From NCBI RefSeq assembly GCF_910585425.1, contig NZ_CAJUCP010000014.1, positions 43,176 to 107,175 of the forward strand: 64,000 bases of DNA. The letters are read 5' to 3'. Source of the DNA: an uncultured Acetatifactor sp. Its GTDB lineage: Bacteria; Bacillota; Clostridia; Lachnospirales; Lachnospiraceae. Each line of letters starts with the position of its first letter. Positions within the stretch are counted from its first letter, which is position 1. A program made the position numbers and the translations under genes. The notes beneath the pieces are model-generated. The model was given only the letters and a program-made list of their open reading frames with translations. It was not told where the DNA came from and ran no database searches. This document shows, one piece after another, positions 17,291 through 25,551 of the stretch.

Positions 17291-17713
17291 ATGCCAACAT
17301 TTAACCAGTTAGTCAGAAAAGGACGCAAGACTTCCGTCAAGAAGTCAACGGCACCTGCCTTGCAGAAAGGGTACAATTCTCTTCACAAGAAGGTGACGGA
17401 CAAGTCCGCACCCCAGAAGCGCGGCGTGTGCACCGTAGTGAAGACGCTGACCCCCAAGAAGCCCAACTCGGCTCTGAGAAAGGTGGCCAGGGTACGTCTC
17501 TCCAACGGAATCGAGGTTACGAGCTATATTCCCGGCGAAGGCCACAACCTTCAGGAGCATAGCGTTGTCCTGGTCCGCGGCGGCAGGGTGAAGGACCTGC
17601 CCGGTACGAGATACCATATCATCCGTGGTACTCTTGATACCGCAGGCGTTGCCAACAGGAAGCAGGCACGCTCTAAGTACGGCGCTAAGAGGCCCAAGGC
17701 AGCAAAGAAGTAA
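17291..17713 (+). CDS. rpsL: 30S ribosomal protein S12
   Basis: A 140-residue S12 protein of the decoding centre. It has the full family pattern: N-terminal PTFNQLVRKGR, the streptomycin-relevant loops TPKKPNSALRK and RGGRVKDLPG, and the C-terminal basic tail KYGAKRPKAAKK. The lysine in TPKKPNS (K42-equivalent) is the wild-type, streptomycin-sensitive form. AAAGAGGTG precedes the ATG. First gene of the str operon, read from the strong promoter at 17154 after a leader of about 100 bases. Confidence 0.99.
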   Translation: MPTFNQLVRKGRKTSVKKSTAPALQKGYNSLHKKVTDKSAPQKRGVCTVVKTLTPKKPNSALRKVARVRLSNGIEVTSYIPGEGHNLQEHSVVLVRGGRVKDLPGTRYHIIRGTLDTAGVANRKQARSKYGAKRPKAAKK

Positions 17714-17745
17714 ATAATCTTCTTAGAAGTAAGTAATCTTCTTAG
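17708..17745 (+). repeat. Tandem 19-bp direct repeat over the rpsL stop
   Basis: Two back-to-back 19-bp units (17708-17726 and 17727-17745, one difference) cover the rpsL stop codon. Each contains a short CTTCT/AGAAG-type dyad. The rest of the 289-bp rpsL-rpsG gap (17714-18002) shows no gene. It is unusually long for this operon, and a role in S7-type autoregulation is possible but unproven. Confidence 0.6.
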
Positions 17746-18002
17746 AAACAGGCTGCTTGGTGAAGCGTCATCTTTGGTCCACAATAACGAAACTAAGAAA
17801 GTGTTGGAATTCTGTGTAATAGAATGGCGGGAGGCCGTCCTTTGTCTCCCGGGGTACAGATAGACAGCGCGAACACTTGGGGAAACACTTGTGAGTACCG
17901 ATGATTTATTTCGTGCGGCGAGCCGCACAGGATGCGGGAGGCGGCCCATGCTCCGGCAGGGGTGGCTGCGTACTGCATTTCATTGATAAGGAGGGAAGAA
18001 AC

Positions 18003-18473
18003 GTGCCACGTAAGGGACATATTCAGAAAAGAGATGTATTGGCAGATCCTTTATACAATAATAAGGTAGTGACCAAGCTGATCAACAACATCATGCTTGA
18101 CGGCAAGAAGAGCGTCGCCCAGAAGATTGTATACGGTGCATTTGCCAAGGTAGAGGAGAAATCCGGAAAGCCCGCTTTGGAGGTATTCGAGGCGGCTATG
18201 AACAATATCATGCCCGTCCTGGAGGTAAAGGCCAGGCGTATCGGCGGCGCTACCTACCAGGTGCCCATCGAGGTGAGGGCTGAGAGGCGCCAGGCGCTGG
18301 GACTGCGGTGGCTCACCATGTTCTCCCGCAAGAGAAGCGAGAAGACCATGGAGGACAGACTGGCGAACGAGATTCTTGACGCGTCCAACAACACCGGATC
18401 CGCGGTCAAGAGGAAAGAGGATATGCACAAGATGGCGGAGGCCAACAAGGCGTTCGCGCACTACAGGTTCTAA
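18003..18473 (+). CDS. rpsG: 30S ribosomal protein S7 (GTG start)
   Basis: A 156-residue S7, the family's normal length, which nucleates assembly of the 30S head. Clear motifs are PRKGHIQKRDVLADP at the N-terminus, KPALEVFEAAMNNIMP, and the C-terminal KMAEANKAFAHYRF. It starts with GTG at 18003 after AAGGAGGGAAG; the standard PRKG beginning decides this start. Second gene of the str operon. In E. coli S7 binds the rpsL-rpsG gap to repress translation. Confidence 0.98.
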   Translation: MPRKGHIQKRDVLADPLYNNKVVTKLINNIMLDGKKSVAQKIVYGAFAKVEEKSGKPALEVFEAAMNNIMPVLEVKARRIGGATYQVPIEVRAERRQALGLRWLTMFSRKRSEKTMEDRLANEILDASNNTGSAVKRKEDMHKMAEANKAFAHYRF

Positions 18474-18520
18474 TCCGTGCATATGCTTTTGCACTGAAAA
18501 TAAGTTAGGAGGAAAAAATC

Positions 18521-20683
18521 TTGGCTGGAAGAGAATATCCGTTAGAGAGAACCAGGAATATCGGGATCATGGCCCATATCGATGCTGGTAAGACCACATT
18601 GACAGAGCGCATCCTGTATTACACTGGCGTGAACTACAAGATAGGGGATACTCATGAAGGCACTGCCACCATGGACTGGATGGAGCAGGAGCAGGAGCGA
18701 GGCATCACTATCACTTCAGCGGCTACGACCTGCCATTGGACATTGGAGAAGGAGACCAAACCCATGCCTGGTGCCCTGGAGCACCGTATCAATATCATTG
18801 ATACGCCTGGCCACGTGGACTTCACCGTGGAGGTGGAGCGTTCCCTGCGCGTGCTGGACGGCGCAGTCGGCGTTTTCTGCGCGAAGGGCGGCGTTGAGCC
18901 CCAGTCCGAAAATGTATGGCGGCAGGCTGACACTTACAATGTACCCCGTATGGCGTTCATCAATAAGATGGACATCCTGGGCGCGAACTTCTACGGCGCT
19001 GTGGAGCAGATTAAGACCAGGCTTGGCAAGAATGCCATCATGATCCAACTGCCCATCGGCAAGGAGGATGAATTCAAGGGAATCATCGATCTGTTCGAGA
19101 TGAAAGCCTATATCTACAATGACGATAAGGGCGATGACATCACGGTGACGGACGACCTTGGAGACATGCAGGATGACGCTGAGCTGTACCGCTCGGAGAT
19201 GATAGAGAAAATCTGTGAGCTGGACGATGAGCTGACCATGATGTATCTGGAGGGCGAGGAGCCGTCCGTAGAGGAGATGAAGAAGGCGCTGCGCAAGGCT
19301 ACCTGCGAGTGTACCGCGATTCCGGTATGCTGCGGATCCGCTTACCGCAACAAGGGCGTTCAGAAGCTCCTGGATGCTGTCCTGGAGTATATGCCTGCGC
19401 CTACCGACATTCCTGCCATCAAGGGCGTTGACCTGGAGGGCAACGAGGTGGAGAGGCATTCTTCCGATGAGGAGCCTTTCTCCGCGCTTGCATTCAAGAT
19501 TATGACAGATCCGTTCGTAGGAAAGCTTGCATTCTTCCGCGTATATTCCGGCACCATGAATTCCGGTTCTTACGTATTGAATGCTACCAAAGATAAAAAA
19601 GAGCGTGTGGGACGTATCCTGCAGATGCATGCCAACAAGCGCGCGGAGCTGGATAAGGTCTACTCGGGAGACATTGCCGCAGCGGTGGGCTTCAAGCTTA
19701 CCACCACCGGCGACACGCTCTGCGACGAGCAGCATCCGGTCATCCTGGAGTCCATGGAGTTCCCGGAGCCTGTTATAGAGCTGGCTATCGAGCCCAAGAC
19801 CAAGGCCGGTCAGGGCAAGATGGGCGAGGCGCTGGCAAAGCTGGCGGAGGAAGATCCCACGTTCCGCGCCCACACCAATGCGGAGACAGGACAGACCATC
19901 ATCGCAGGTATGGGAGAGCTCCATCTGGATATCATTGTGGACAGATTGCTGCGTGAGTTCAAGGTAGAGGCCAATGTAGGCGCTCCTCAGGTTGCCTACA
20001 AGGAAGCATTCACCAAGGCTGTGGAAGTGGATTCCAAGTATGCGAAGCAGTCCGGCGGCCGCGGTCAGTACGGTCATTGTAAGGTGAAGTTCGAGCCCAT
20101 GGAGGCGAACTGCGTGAAGTTCGAATTCGACCCCAAGGCCAATATCCTGATCAACGATCCCCCGACGCTGCTGTTCGAGAGCACCGTGGTGGGCGGCTCC
20201 ATTCCTAAGGAGTATATCCCGGCGGTAGGCGAGGGCATCCAGGAGGCGGCTCAGGCCGGTATCTTGGGCGGATTCCCCGTGCTGGGCGTGCATGCCAATG
20301 TGTATGACGGCTCCTACCATGAGGTGGACTCCTCCGAGATGGCGTTCCACATCGCCGGATCCATGGCGTTCAAGGAGGCCATGCAGAAGGCAAGCCCCGT
20401 GCTGCTTGAGCCCATCATGAAGGTGGAAGTCACCATGCCGGAAGAGTATATGGGCGATGTCATCGGCGATTTGAACTCCCGCCGTGGACGTGTAGAGGGA
20501 ATGGATGACATCGGCGGAGGCAAGATAGTAAAGGCTTACGTGCCCCTGGCCGAGATGTTCGGTTACGCCACAGACCTGCGTTCCAGGACTCAGGGCCGCG
20601 GAAACTACTCCATGTTCTTCGAGAAATACGAGCAGGTGCCCAAGAACGTACAGGAGAAGGTTCTGGCTGCGAAGGGGAAATGA
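18521..20683 (+). CDS. fusA: Translation elongation factor G (TTG start)
   Basis: A 720-residue GTPase that drives ribosomal translocation. G1 motif AHIDAGKTT, switch II DTPGHVDF, NKMD and the later domains with the classical ending of domain IV/V are all present. It starts at TTG 18521, placed 8 bases after AGGAGG; no ATG fits the canonical AGREYPLERTRNIG beginning. It is slightly longer than the usual 690-700 residues. Third gene of the str operon, 47 bp after rpsG. Confidence 0.98.
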   Translation: MAGREYPLERTRNIGIMAHIDAGKTTLTERILYYTGVNYKIGDTHEGTATMDWMEQEQERGITITSAATTCHWTLEKETKPMPGALEHRINIIDTPGHVDFTVEVERSLRVLDGAVGVFCAKGGVEPQSENVWRQADTYNVPRMAFINKMDILGANFYGAVEQIKTRLGKNAIMIQLPIGKEDEFKGIIDLFEMKAYIYNDDKGDDITVTDDLGDMQDDAELYRSEMIEKICELDDELTMMYLEGEEPSVEEMKKALRKATCECTAIPVCCGSAYRNKGVQKLLDAVLEYMPAPTDIPAIKGVDLEGNEVERHSSDEEPFSALAFKIMTDPFVGKLAFFRVYSGTMNSGSYVLNATKDKKERVGRILQMHANKRAELDKVYSGDIAAAVGFKLTTTGDTLCDEQHPVILESMEFPEPVIELAIEPKTKAGQGKMGEALAKLAEEDPTFRAHTNAETGQTIIAGMGELHLDIIVDRLLREFKVEANVGAPQVAYKEAFTKAVEVDSKYAKQSGGRGQYGHCKVKFEPMEANCVKFEFDPKANILINDPPTLLFESTVVGGSIPKEYIPAVGEGIQEAAQAGILGGFPVLGVHANVYDGSYHEVDSSEMAFHIAGSMAFKEAMQKASPVLLEPIMKVEVTMPEEYMGDVIGDLNSRRGRVEGMDDIGGGKIVKAYVPLAEMFGYATDLRSRTQGRGNYSMFFEKYEQVPKNVQEKVLAAKGK

Positions 20684-20731
20684 CCCTGAAAAATATTTTT
20701 GTAAAATATGCCAGTAATCTTTAAAAATAGC

Positions 20732-20760
20732 TTGAAAAACCTCTGGTTATTTACTATAAT
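20732..20760 (+). promoter_or_regulatory. Internal promoter for tuf
   Basis: TTGAAA (20732-20737), 17 bases, TATAAT (20755-20760), between fusA and tuf. It lets tuf be expressed above the rest of the operon. Confidence 0.75.
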
Positions 20761-20879
20761 AGGAAACAGGTTCATTTTCCTATTATCCAAGAGATATAAT
20801 CAGAGATAGCCGAGAGAAGAGCGCCGAGTGTGCGGAATGCGCTTCGGCGAGTAGGAAAAGAAAAAGTTTCATTAATTGA
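20759..20879 (+). promoter_or_regulatory. Structured leader of tuf with alternative pairings
   Basis: The segment TTTTCCTA near 20776 can pair either with TAGGAAA at about 20760 or with TAGGAAAA at about 20851. Between them a further CGCCGA/TCGGCG stem is possible (about 20822-20848). Transcripts started at the tuf promoter lack most of the first arm, so read-through and local transcripts would fold differently. Inference from sequence only. Confidence 0.35.
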
Positions 20880-20894
20880 AGGAGGACTTTAATA

Positions 20895-22082
20895 ATGGCA
20901 AAAGCTAAATTTGAAAGAACTAAGCCCCATTGTAACATTGGCACCATTGGCCACGTTGACCATGGTAAGACCACTCTGACCGCCGCTATCACCAAGACCC
21001 TGAACGTCAGGCTTGGCACCGGCGAAGCCGTTGCATTCGACATGATCGACAAGGCTCCCGAAGAGAGAGAGCGTGGGATCACCATCTCTACCGCACACGT
21101 AGAGTATGAGACCGAGAAGAGGCACTATGCACACGTTGACTGCCCGGGCCATGCCGACTATGTAAAGAACATGATTACCGGTGCTGCCCAGATGGACGGC
21201 GCTATCCTGGTGGTAGCTGCTACAGACGGCGTTATGGCTCAGACCAAGGAGCACATCCTGCTGTCCCGTCAGGTAGGCGTTCCCTATATCGTAGTGTTCA
21301 TGAACAAGTGCGACATGGTTGACGATCCTGAGCTTCTGGAGCTGGTTGAGATGGAAATCACCGAGCAGCTGGAAGAGTACGAGTTCACAGACTGCCCTAT
21401 CATCCAGGGTTCCGCTCTGAAGGCCCTTGAAGATCCCAACTGCGAGTGGGGGGACAAGATTCTTGAGCTGATGAACACTGTGGACGAGTATATCCCCGAT
21501 CCTCAGCGTGACACAGACAAGCCTTTCCTGATGCCTGTAGAGGACGTGTTCACTATCACCGGACGTGGTACTGTTGCTACCGGCCGTGTGGAGCGTGGTA
21601 CTCTGAAGCTCAACGAGGAAGTTGAAATCGTTGGTATCAAGGAAGAGACCAGGAAGACCGTCGTAACAGGTATCGAGATGTTCCGCAAGATGCTGGATCA
21701 GGCTCAGGCCGGCGACAACATCGGCGCTCTGCTCCGCGGCGTTCAGAGAACTGAAATCGAAAGAGGACAGGTTCTGTCCAAGCCCGGCAGCGTTACCTGC
21801 CACAGAAAGTTCACCGCTCAGGTGTACGTTCTGACCAAGGACGAGGGTGGCCGTCATACGCCTTTCTTCAACAACTATCGTCCTCAGTTCTACTTCAGGA
21901 CAACCGACGTTACCGGGGTCTGCAACCTGCCTGAGGGCACAGAGATGTGCATGCCTGGCGACAACGTTGAGATGACCATCGAGCTGATTCATCCCATCGC
22001 TATGGAGCAGGGTCTTACGTTTGCTATCCGTGAGGGTGGTAGAACTGTTGGTTCTGGTCGTGTGGCTACTATCATCGAGTAA
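20895..22082 (+). CDS. tuf: Translation elongation factor Tu
   Basis: A 395-residue GTPase delivering aminoacyl-tRNA to the ribosome. All G motifs are intact: GHVDHGKTT, DCPGHADY, NKCD and GSALKAL. The C-terminal beta-barrel domains end GGRTVGSGRVATIIE. AAGGAGGAC precedes the ATG. Last gene of the str operon. A terminator follows, and foreign AT-rich DNA begins straight after it. Confidence 0.99.
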   Translation: MAKAKFERTKPHCNIGTIGHVDHGKTTLTAAITKTLNVRLGTGEAVAFDMIDKAPEERERGITISTAHVEYETEKRHYAHVDCPGHADYVKNMITGAAQMDGAILVVAATDGVMAQTKEHILLSRQVGVPYIVVFMNKCDMVDDPELLELVEMEITEQLEEYEFTDCPIIQGSALKALEDPNCEWGDKILELMNTVDEYIPDPQRDTDKPFLMPVEDVFTITGRGTVATGRVERGTLKLNEEVEIVGIKEETRKTVVTGIEMFRKMLDQAQAGDNIGALLRGVQRTEIERGQVLSKPGSVTCHRKFTAQVYVLTKDEGGRHTPFFNNYRPQFYFRTTDVTGVCNLPEGTEMCMPGDNVEMTIELIHPIAMEQGLTFAIREGGRTVGSGRVATIIE

Positions 22083-22112
22083 TTTTTGTAGAGCCAAATA
22101 GTAAAAATAGGC

Positions 22113-22150
22113 ACCGCAATCCTTTGAGAAGTCAAGGGGTTGCGGTTTCT
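22113..22150 (+). terminator. tuf terminator
   Basis: A stem of about 12 bp (outer perfect arms ACCGCAA/TTGCGGT, 22113-22119 and 22140-22146) followed by TTTCTT. Confidence 0.75.
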
Positions 22151-22152
22151 TG

Positions 22153-22467
22153 ATGTCTAAAAATATTAGCGAACAAAAGGAAAAGCCGTTCCATGAGATT
22201 ATTTTGCAAATCGGTAATAAAGACAATATGGGAGCAAAGACAGAGGATGGACAGCTTGCGGCAAAAATACTTGATAATTATATGCAGGACTTCCAACAGC
22301 GCAATCTGACCGGGGAATATAAGAAGTTAGAGCCGGATTGCCGGAAGGGAGTGCGGGCGCAGTTGGATCGAATGAAAGAACTCTGCAAAGAGCGAAATAG
22401 TCTGCATGAGAAGCAGAATGACTTGAAATGGCAGAAATGGAAGATTGAGAAGTCGTTAGAACGGTAA
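22153..22467 (+). pseudogene. Internally deleted MobV/Pre-type relaxase gene
   Basis: An open frame of 105 codons that looks like two ends of a plasmid mobilisation/recombination relaxase joined together. The first part (KEKPFHEIILQIGNKDNM to about residue 50, ending DFQQRN) matches the region just before the relaxase metal motif. The second part (about 55-104, ending WQKWKIEKSLER) matches the coiled C-terminal tail. The HxDExxPHxH core and everything around it is missing, so it cannot nick DNA. The same tail recurs at 26455, 27667 and 31218. It marks the left end of the foreign island downstream of tuf. Confidence 0.65.
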
Positions 22468-22540
22468 GAAATGTGTGGCGTGGCGGTTGCTATGCCCTGT
22501 ATTTTTGTGGTAAATAGAAATAGGAAGTGGTATAATCAAA
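22441..22540 (+). repeat. Mob-tail/terminator/promoter repeat, copy 1
   Basis: Last codons of the relaxase remnant (KIEKSLER), then a hairpin with core arms GGCGTGGC/GCTATGCC (22477-22484, 22489-22496) and GGTT loop, a T-run, and an extended -10 promoter TGG-TATAAT (22531-22536). Near copies lie at 26411, 27636, 28480 and, partly, 31187 and 37160. Confidence 0.8.
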
Positions 22541-22712
22541 TAGGAAAAGGATTTTTTCAAGGATGTATTGGCGAAGATTAAGTAAAAGCCGTTAAGAAAT
22601 TGACAATAATGGGACATACTTTGACTGGAGAGTGAAAGACCATAGATTTTTCAATCGACAAATTTGTGCTGGCGCCTAAATTTGCGGGCTGTCGGCGGCA
22701 TGGGGGATTAGT

Positions 22713-24176
22713 ATGACAATCGAAGAAATTGTACACGGCGAATCAAAAAATGTTGAGTTTAAGGTAAGTTTACCAAAGGATTCTGCAAAATATACGAAAA
22801 CCATTATAGCCTTTGCAAATACACAGGGTGGTCAATTGGTGATAGGAGTAGATGATAAGACACGCAGCGTTACAGGTGTGGATGACGATTCCGCGTTTCA
22901 AATTATGGACAGCATTGCCAATGCTGTTGCAGACTCCTGTACCCCGCAGATTGTCCCGAATATTGAATTACAGACGATTGACAGGAAAACGGTTATTGTT
23001 ATTACAGTTGCGCCGGGACCGAACAGACCCTATTATTTGAAATCAAAAGGAAAAGAAAACGGAACGTATATTCGGATTGCAGGTACTTCCAGACCGGCGG
23101 ATCGTGAAAAAATAAAGGAACTGGAAATGGAAGGAGCACATATTTCCTGGGATGAATTGACTTGCATCGGTTATGAAGCAACTGAAACGGAAATAACGAA
23201 GCTTTGCAGTGATATTATGAAATATCGGGAGAAGGTGGGTCTGCCTGAACGCAATGTGACAGATATTCAACTGTTGAATTGGAAACTTTTGAAAAAGACG
23301 GATACATCCCTGCTTGCATCAAATGCCTATGTTTTGCTTGTGTCTGATTATTTTCTGTTTTCAAAAACCCAATGTGCGGTGTTTAAGGGAACAGAAAGAA
23401 CCGTTTTTCTTGATAAGCGGGAATTTACAGGACCTGTCTATGAACAGATTGAGGAGGCAACGGCATTTGTCTTGCGCAATATCCGCTTGGGGGCAAGGAT
23501 TGAGGGATTGGTCAGGAAAGAGGCTTATGAACTTCCGGTAGAGGCCATTCGTGAAATGATTGTCAATGCACACTGTCATCGCAATCTGGCAGATGCCTCC
23601 TGCGTACAGGTAGCAGTGTATGATGACCGTTTGGAGGTCACATCGCCCGGGGGACTTTATAATGGGCTTACTTACGAGGAAATTATGAGTGGGCATTCAA
23701 AACTCAGGAATAAGGGGATTGCCCATATTTTTAATCAAATGGGGTTTATTGAAGCCTGGGGAACAGGAATACGGAGAATAAAGCAGGCAGCAAAACAGTA
23801 TGAACTTCCAAACCCGGAAATCCAGGTTTTTGACGATATGTTCCGGGTAAATCTTTATCGCAGACCATTTTCGGAAATAGCAGATGATAGTGGCATCGGA
23901 GAAGCATCGGAGAAGCATCGGAGAAGCATCGGAGAAGCATCGGAGAAACATCGGAGAAGCATCGGAGAAGATTTCAATGAGACACAAAGGAAGATTCTGG
24001 AGCTTTTGTCTGTGGATGCAAAACTTTCCGCTGCAAAGCTGGCACAGCAGGTTGGCGTATCAGGCAGAAATGTTGAAGTAAATATCAAAAAGCTGAAAGA
24101 GCGCGGAATATTGGTTCGTTGTGGTTCTCCGAAAAGCGGGTATTGGAAAATAACAGAGAAAAAATCGTTGGATTGA
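22713..24176 (+). CDS. AlbA_2-domain ATP-binding protein with C-terminal winged helix
   Basis: A 487-residue protein of the Schlafen-AlbA_2/putative transcriptional regulator type. The N-terminal AlbA_2 domain (about 10-130) has ESKNVEFKVSLPKD and FANTQGGQLVIGVDD. A GHKL-like ATP-binding domain (about 265-385) has REMIVNAHCHRN and GTGIRRI. The C-terminal winged helix (about 425-485) has SAAKLAQQVGVSGRNVEVNI. Between the last two lies a repetitive linker (GEASEKHRRSI twice) encoded by an 11-bp tandem repeat. GGGGGATTA precedes the ATG. Proteins of this type often stand next to pglZ in BREX loci, and a broken pglZ follows 9 bp downstream. Confidence 0.85.
   Translation: MTIEEIVHGESKNVEFKVSLPKDSAKYTKTIIAFANTQGGQLVIGVDDKTRSVTGVDDDSAFQIMDSIANAVADSCTPQIVPNIELQTIDRKTVIVITVAPGPNRPYYLKSKGKENGTYIRIAGTSRPADREKIKELEMEGAHISWDELTCIGYEATETEITKLCSDIMKYREKVGLPERNVTDIQLLNWKLLKKTDTSLLASNAYVLLVSDYFLFSKTQCAVFKGTERTVFLDKREFTGPVYEQIEEATAFVLRNIRLGARIEGLVRKEAYELPVEAIREMIVNAHCHRNLADASCVQVAVYDDRLEVTSPGGLYNGLTYEEIMSGHSKLRNKGIAHIFNQMGFIEAWGTGIRRIKQAAKQYELPNPEIQVFDDMFRVNLYRRPFSEIADDSGIGEASEKHRRSIGEASEKHRRSIGEDFNETQRKILELLSVDAKLSAAKLAQQVGVSGRNVEVNIKKLKERGILVRCGSPKSGYWKITEKKSLD
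23893..23969 (+). repeat. 11-bp tandem repeat (seven copies) inside the AlbA_2 gene
   Basis: Seven head-to-tail units of GCATCGGAGAA, one with a single change. The unit is not a multiple of three, so gain or loss of one unit shifts the frame and cuts off the C-terminal winged helix. One of the two shifted frames stays open for a further stretch past the repeat. Confidence 0.95.
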
Positions 24177-24185
24177 GGTAACAGA

Positions 24186-24581
24186 ATGGATTCAGAAAAA
24201 GTGATACAGGATTTGAACCAGCGTTTTGCGAAGCCCTTACCGGAATTTTATAAACGCAGAATTATATTCTGGTGCGATGAAGAACGGGAATTTGAAGGTT
24301 AGTTGGATGAGATTGTCCTGCGGGATGCGAAGTTGATTGCGCTTACAGGGACAAATTATGTTGCCGTGAAGAAATTGCTGGGAATGGAAGATGCCACGGG
24401 TAATTATGTGGTTTATTGTCCTTTGTCACATGAGAAACCGGAGGATGACTGGCTTTTGGAAATCAGGCTGTACAGCGAGGAGTATCGGGCTGATTTGATT
24501 TCAAACTGCATCAGGCATATTGTTATGAGCATGAAAGGTTTAAAATGTATTATAATATATCAGAATAGACGATATAAATAA
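24186..24581 (+). pseudogene. pglZ: 5' remnant of BREX pglZ (alkaline-phosphatase-like protein)
   Basis: The translated start (SEKVIQDLNQRFAKPLPEFY, then KRRIIFWCDEEREFE) is the characteristic N-terminus of the BREX-1 PglZ family. The reading frame is interrupted by TAG at 24300-24302 where the family has a lysine, then continues in frame with LDEIVL, ALTGTN, AVKKLL and EDDWLLEIRLYSEEYRADLI. It diverges after about residue 120 and ends at 24581, whereas complete PglZ is more than 800 residues. No other core BREX gene (brxA/B/C, pglX, brxL) is in the window. The locus is therefore a dead fragment of a phage-defence system. Confidence 0.8.
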
Positions 24582-24630
24582 TAGTATGGTATAAGTATTG
24601 AAAAATCAACATAGATATGCAAGAAAGTGT

Positions 24631-24659
24631 TTGACGGGTCAATGCCCGAATGCTATAAT
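24631..24659 (+). promoter_or_regulatory. Promoter of the HTH/ImmA-like unit
   Basis: TTGACG (24631-24636), 17 bases, TATAAT (24654-24659), about 65 bp before the start at 24724. The spacer contains a GGGTCAATGCCC near-dyad that may be an operator. Confidence 0.7.
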
Positions 24660-24723
24660 TTTAATGTTGCATATTATTTTGCCGAGGATATTTTGTAGTG
24701 AGGATTATAAAGGAGGATATCAT

Positions 24724-25047
24724 ATGGCTAACGTAGGAAGAAAGCTTGGTGTAAACATCAGTACGTGTATGCTGGAAGCTAACATTAGTCTTGATAGCTT
24801 TGCCAAACATTTGGGATATTCAATTAAAGATGTGTGGAATGTTATCGAAGGAAAGGTTATAATTCCACCAGTTGAATTAGATAAGATGGCATGTCTTCTT
24901 AAAACAACAAAGAGTGAATTGATTAATCATGAACCGGATAGTTTTGTGCCGGATTTGCAGTATATGAAAGAGTTTAGCAATCCTGATAATTTGGATAGAA
25001 TATTGGATTTGATGGATGAATATGTGGAACTTAGAGAAGTTGTATAA
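24724..25047 (+). CDS. Helix-turn-helix regulator, antitoxin-like partner of ImmA/IrrE
   Basis: A 107-residue protein. The N-terminal half contains an XRE-like helix-turn-helix (SLDSFAKHLGYSIKDVWNVI, about 20-50), the rest is helical and acidic. AAGGAGGATAT precedes the ATG. It stands before a broken ImmA/IrrE-type protease gene, the usual arrangement in which the protease cleaves the HTH repressor. With the protease broken, it may act alone or be a relic. Confidence 0.75.
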   Translation: MANVGRKLGVNISTCMLEANISLDSFAKHLGYSIKDVWNVIEGKVIIPPVELDKMACLLKTTKSELINHEPDSFVPDLQYMKEFSNPDNLDRILDLMDEYVELREVV

Positions 25048-25052
25048 AAAGG

Positions 25053-25079
25053 AAAGCTGTACGAAAGTACAGCTTTTTT
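25053..25079 (+). terminator. Terminator after the HTH gene
   Basis: A perfect 10-bp stem (25053-25062, 25067-25076) with GAAA tetraloop followed by T-run. Confidence 0.85.
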
Positions 25080-25089
25080 GAGGTGGCAA

Positions 25090-25551
25090 ATGGATTGGGA
25101 AAAGATAAAAGAACAAATTCCAACAGTAATAGAAAAAGTTAGAGGACTTTGTATATATTAATACTGCAAAGACTGTTGCTGAACAGGTTTTTGCGGCTGC
25201 TCATGAGTTGGGACATGTATGGGGGCTGCCCAAGTATGGAAACTAGCTGGAGAACAAGGCGAACTAGAGAGTAAGATAGAAGAGCGAATAATTAATAGAT
25301 TTGCAGCGGAATTATTAATGCCAGCAAAACAATTTAGGAAAACCTTTTGGGTGCATATGGAAAAATTGGGTCTTGACCCTAGCAAGCTTAGACTTCCGGA
25401 TTTGATCCGTGTTATGGTGTTACAATTTGTGAATGCTTTTTCTTTATTGATTCTAGTACCGTTTACTCTTGGTTTTGCTTTAATAAGGGCAAAAACAAGG
25501 GTAACCAAATTTACATTATTAAAATCCGGAGGTGGAAAATGCAAGATATAA
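25090..25551 (+). pseudogene. Broken ImmA/IrrE-type metallopeptidase gene
   Basis: Three frames carry consecutive parts of one protein: MDWEKIKEQIPTVIEKVRG (from 25090, stopping at 25161), then VAEQVFAAAHELGHVWG with the zinc motif HELGH (about 25180-25250), then EERIINRFAAELLMP and the C-terminal LRLPDLIRVMVLQF. At least two frameshifts separate them. After about 25440 the family similarity ends and the frame runs into sequence with an inverted repeat upstream of the methyltransferase gene. The HExxH and E-NRFAAELLMP motifs identify the family. Confidence 0.75.

Noticed and set aside
23893..23969. CRISPR array
   Set aside because: The 11-bp units are directly adjacent without spacers and lie inside a coding sequence.
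24598..24723. N-terminal extension of the HTH gene at 24724
   Set aside because: It would cross the promoter at 24631; AAGGAGG directly before 24724 decides the start.
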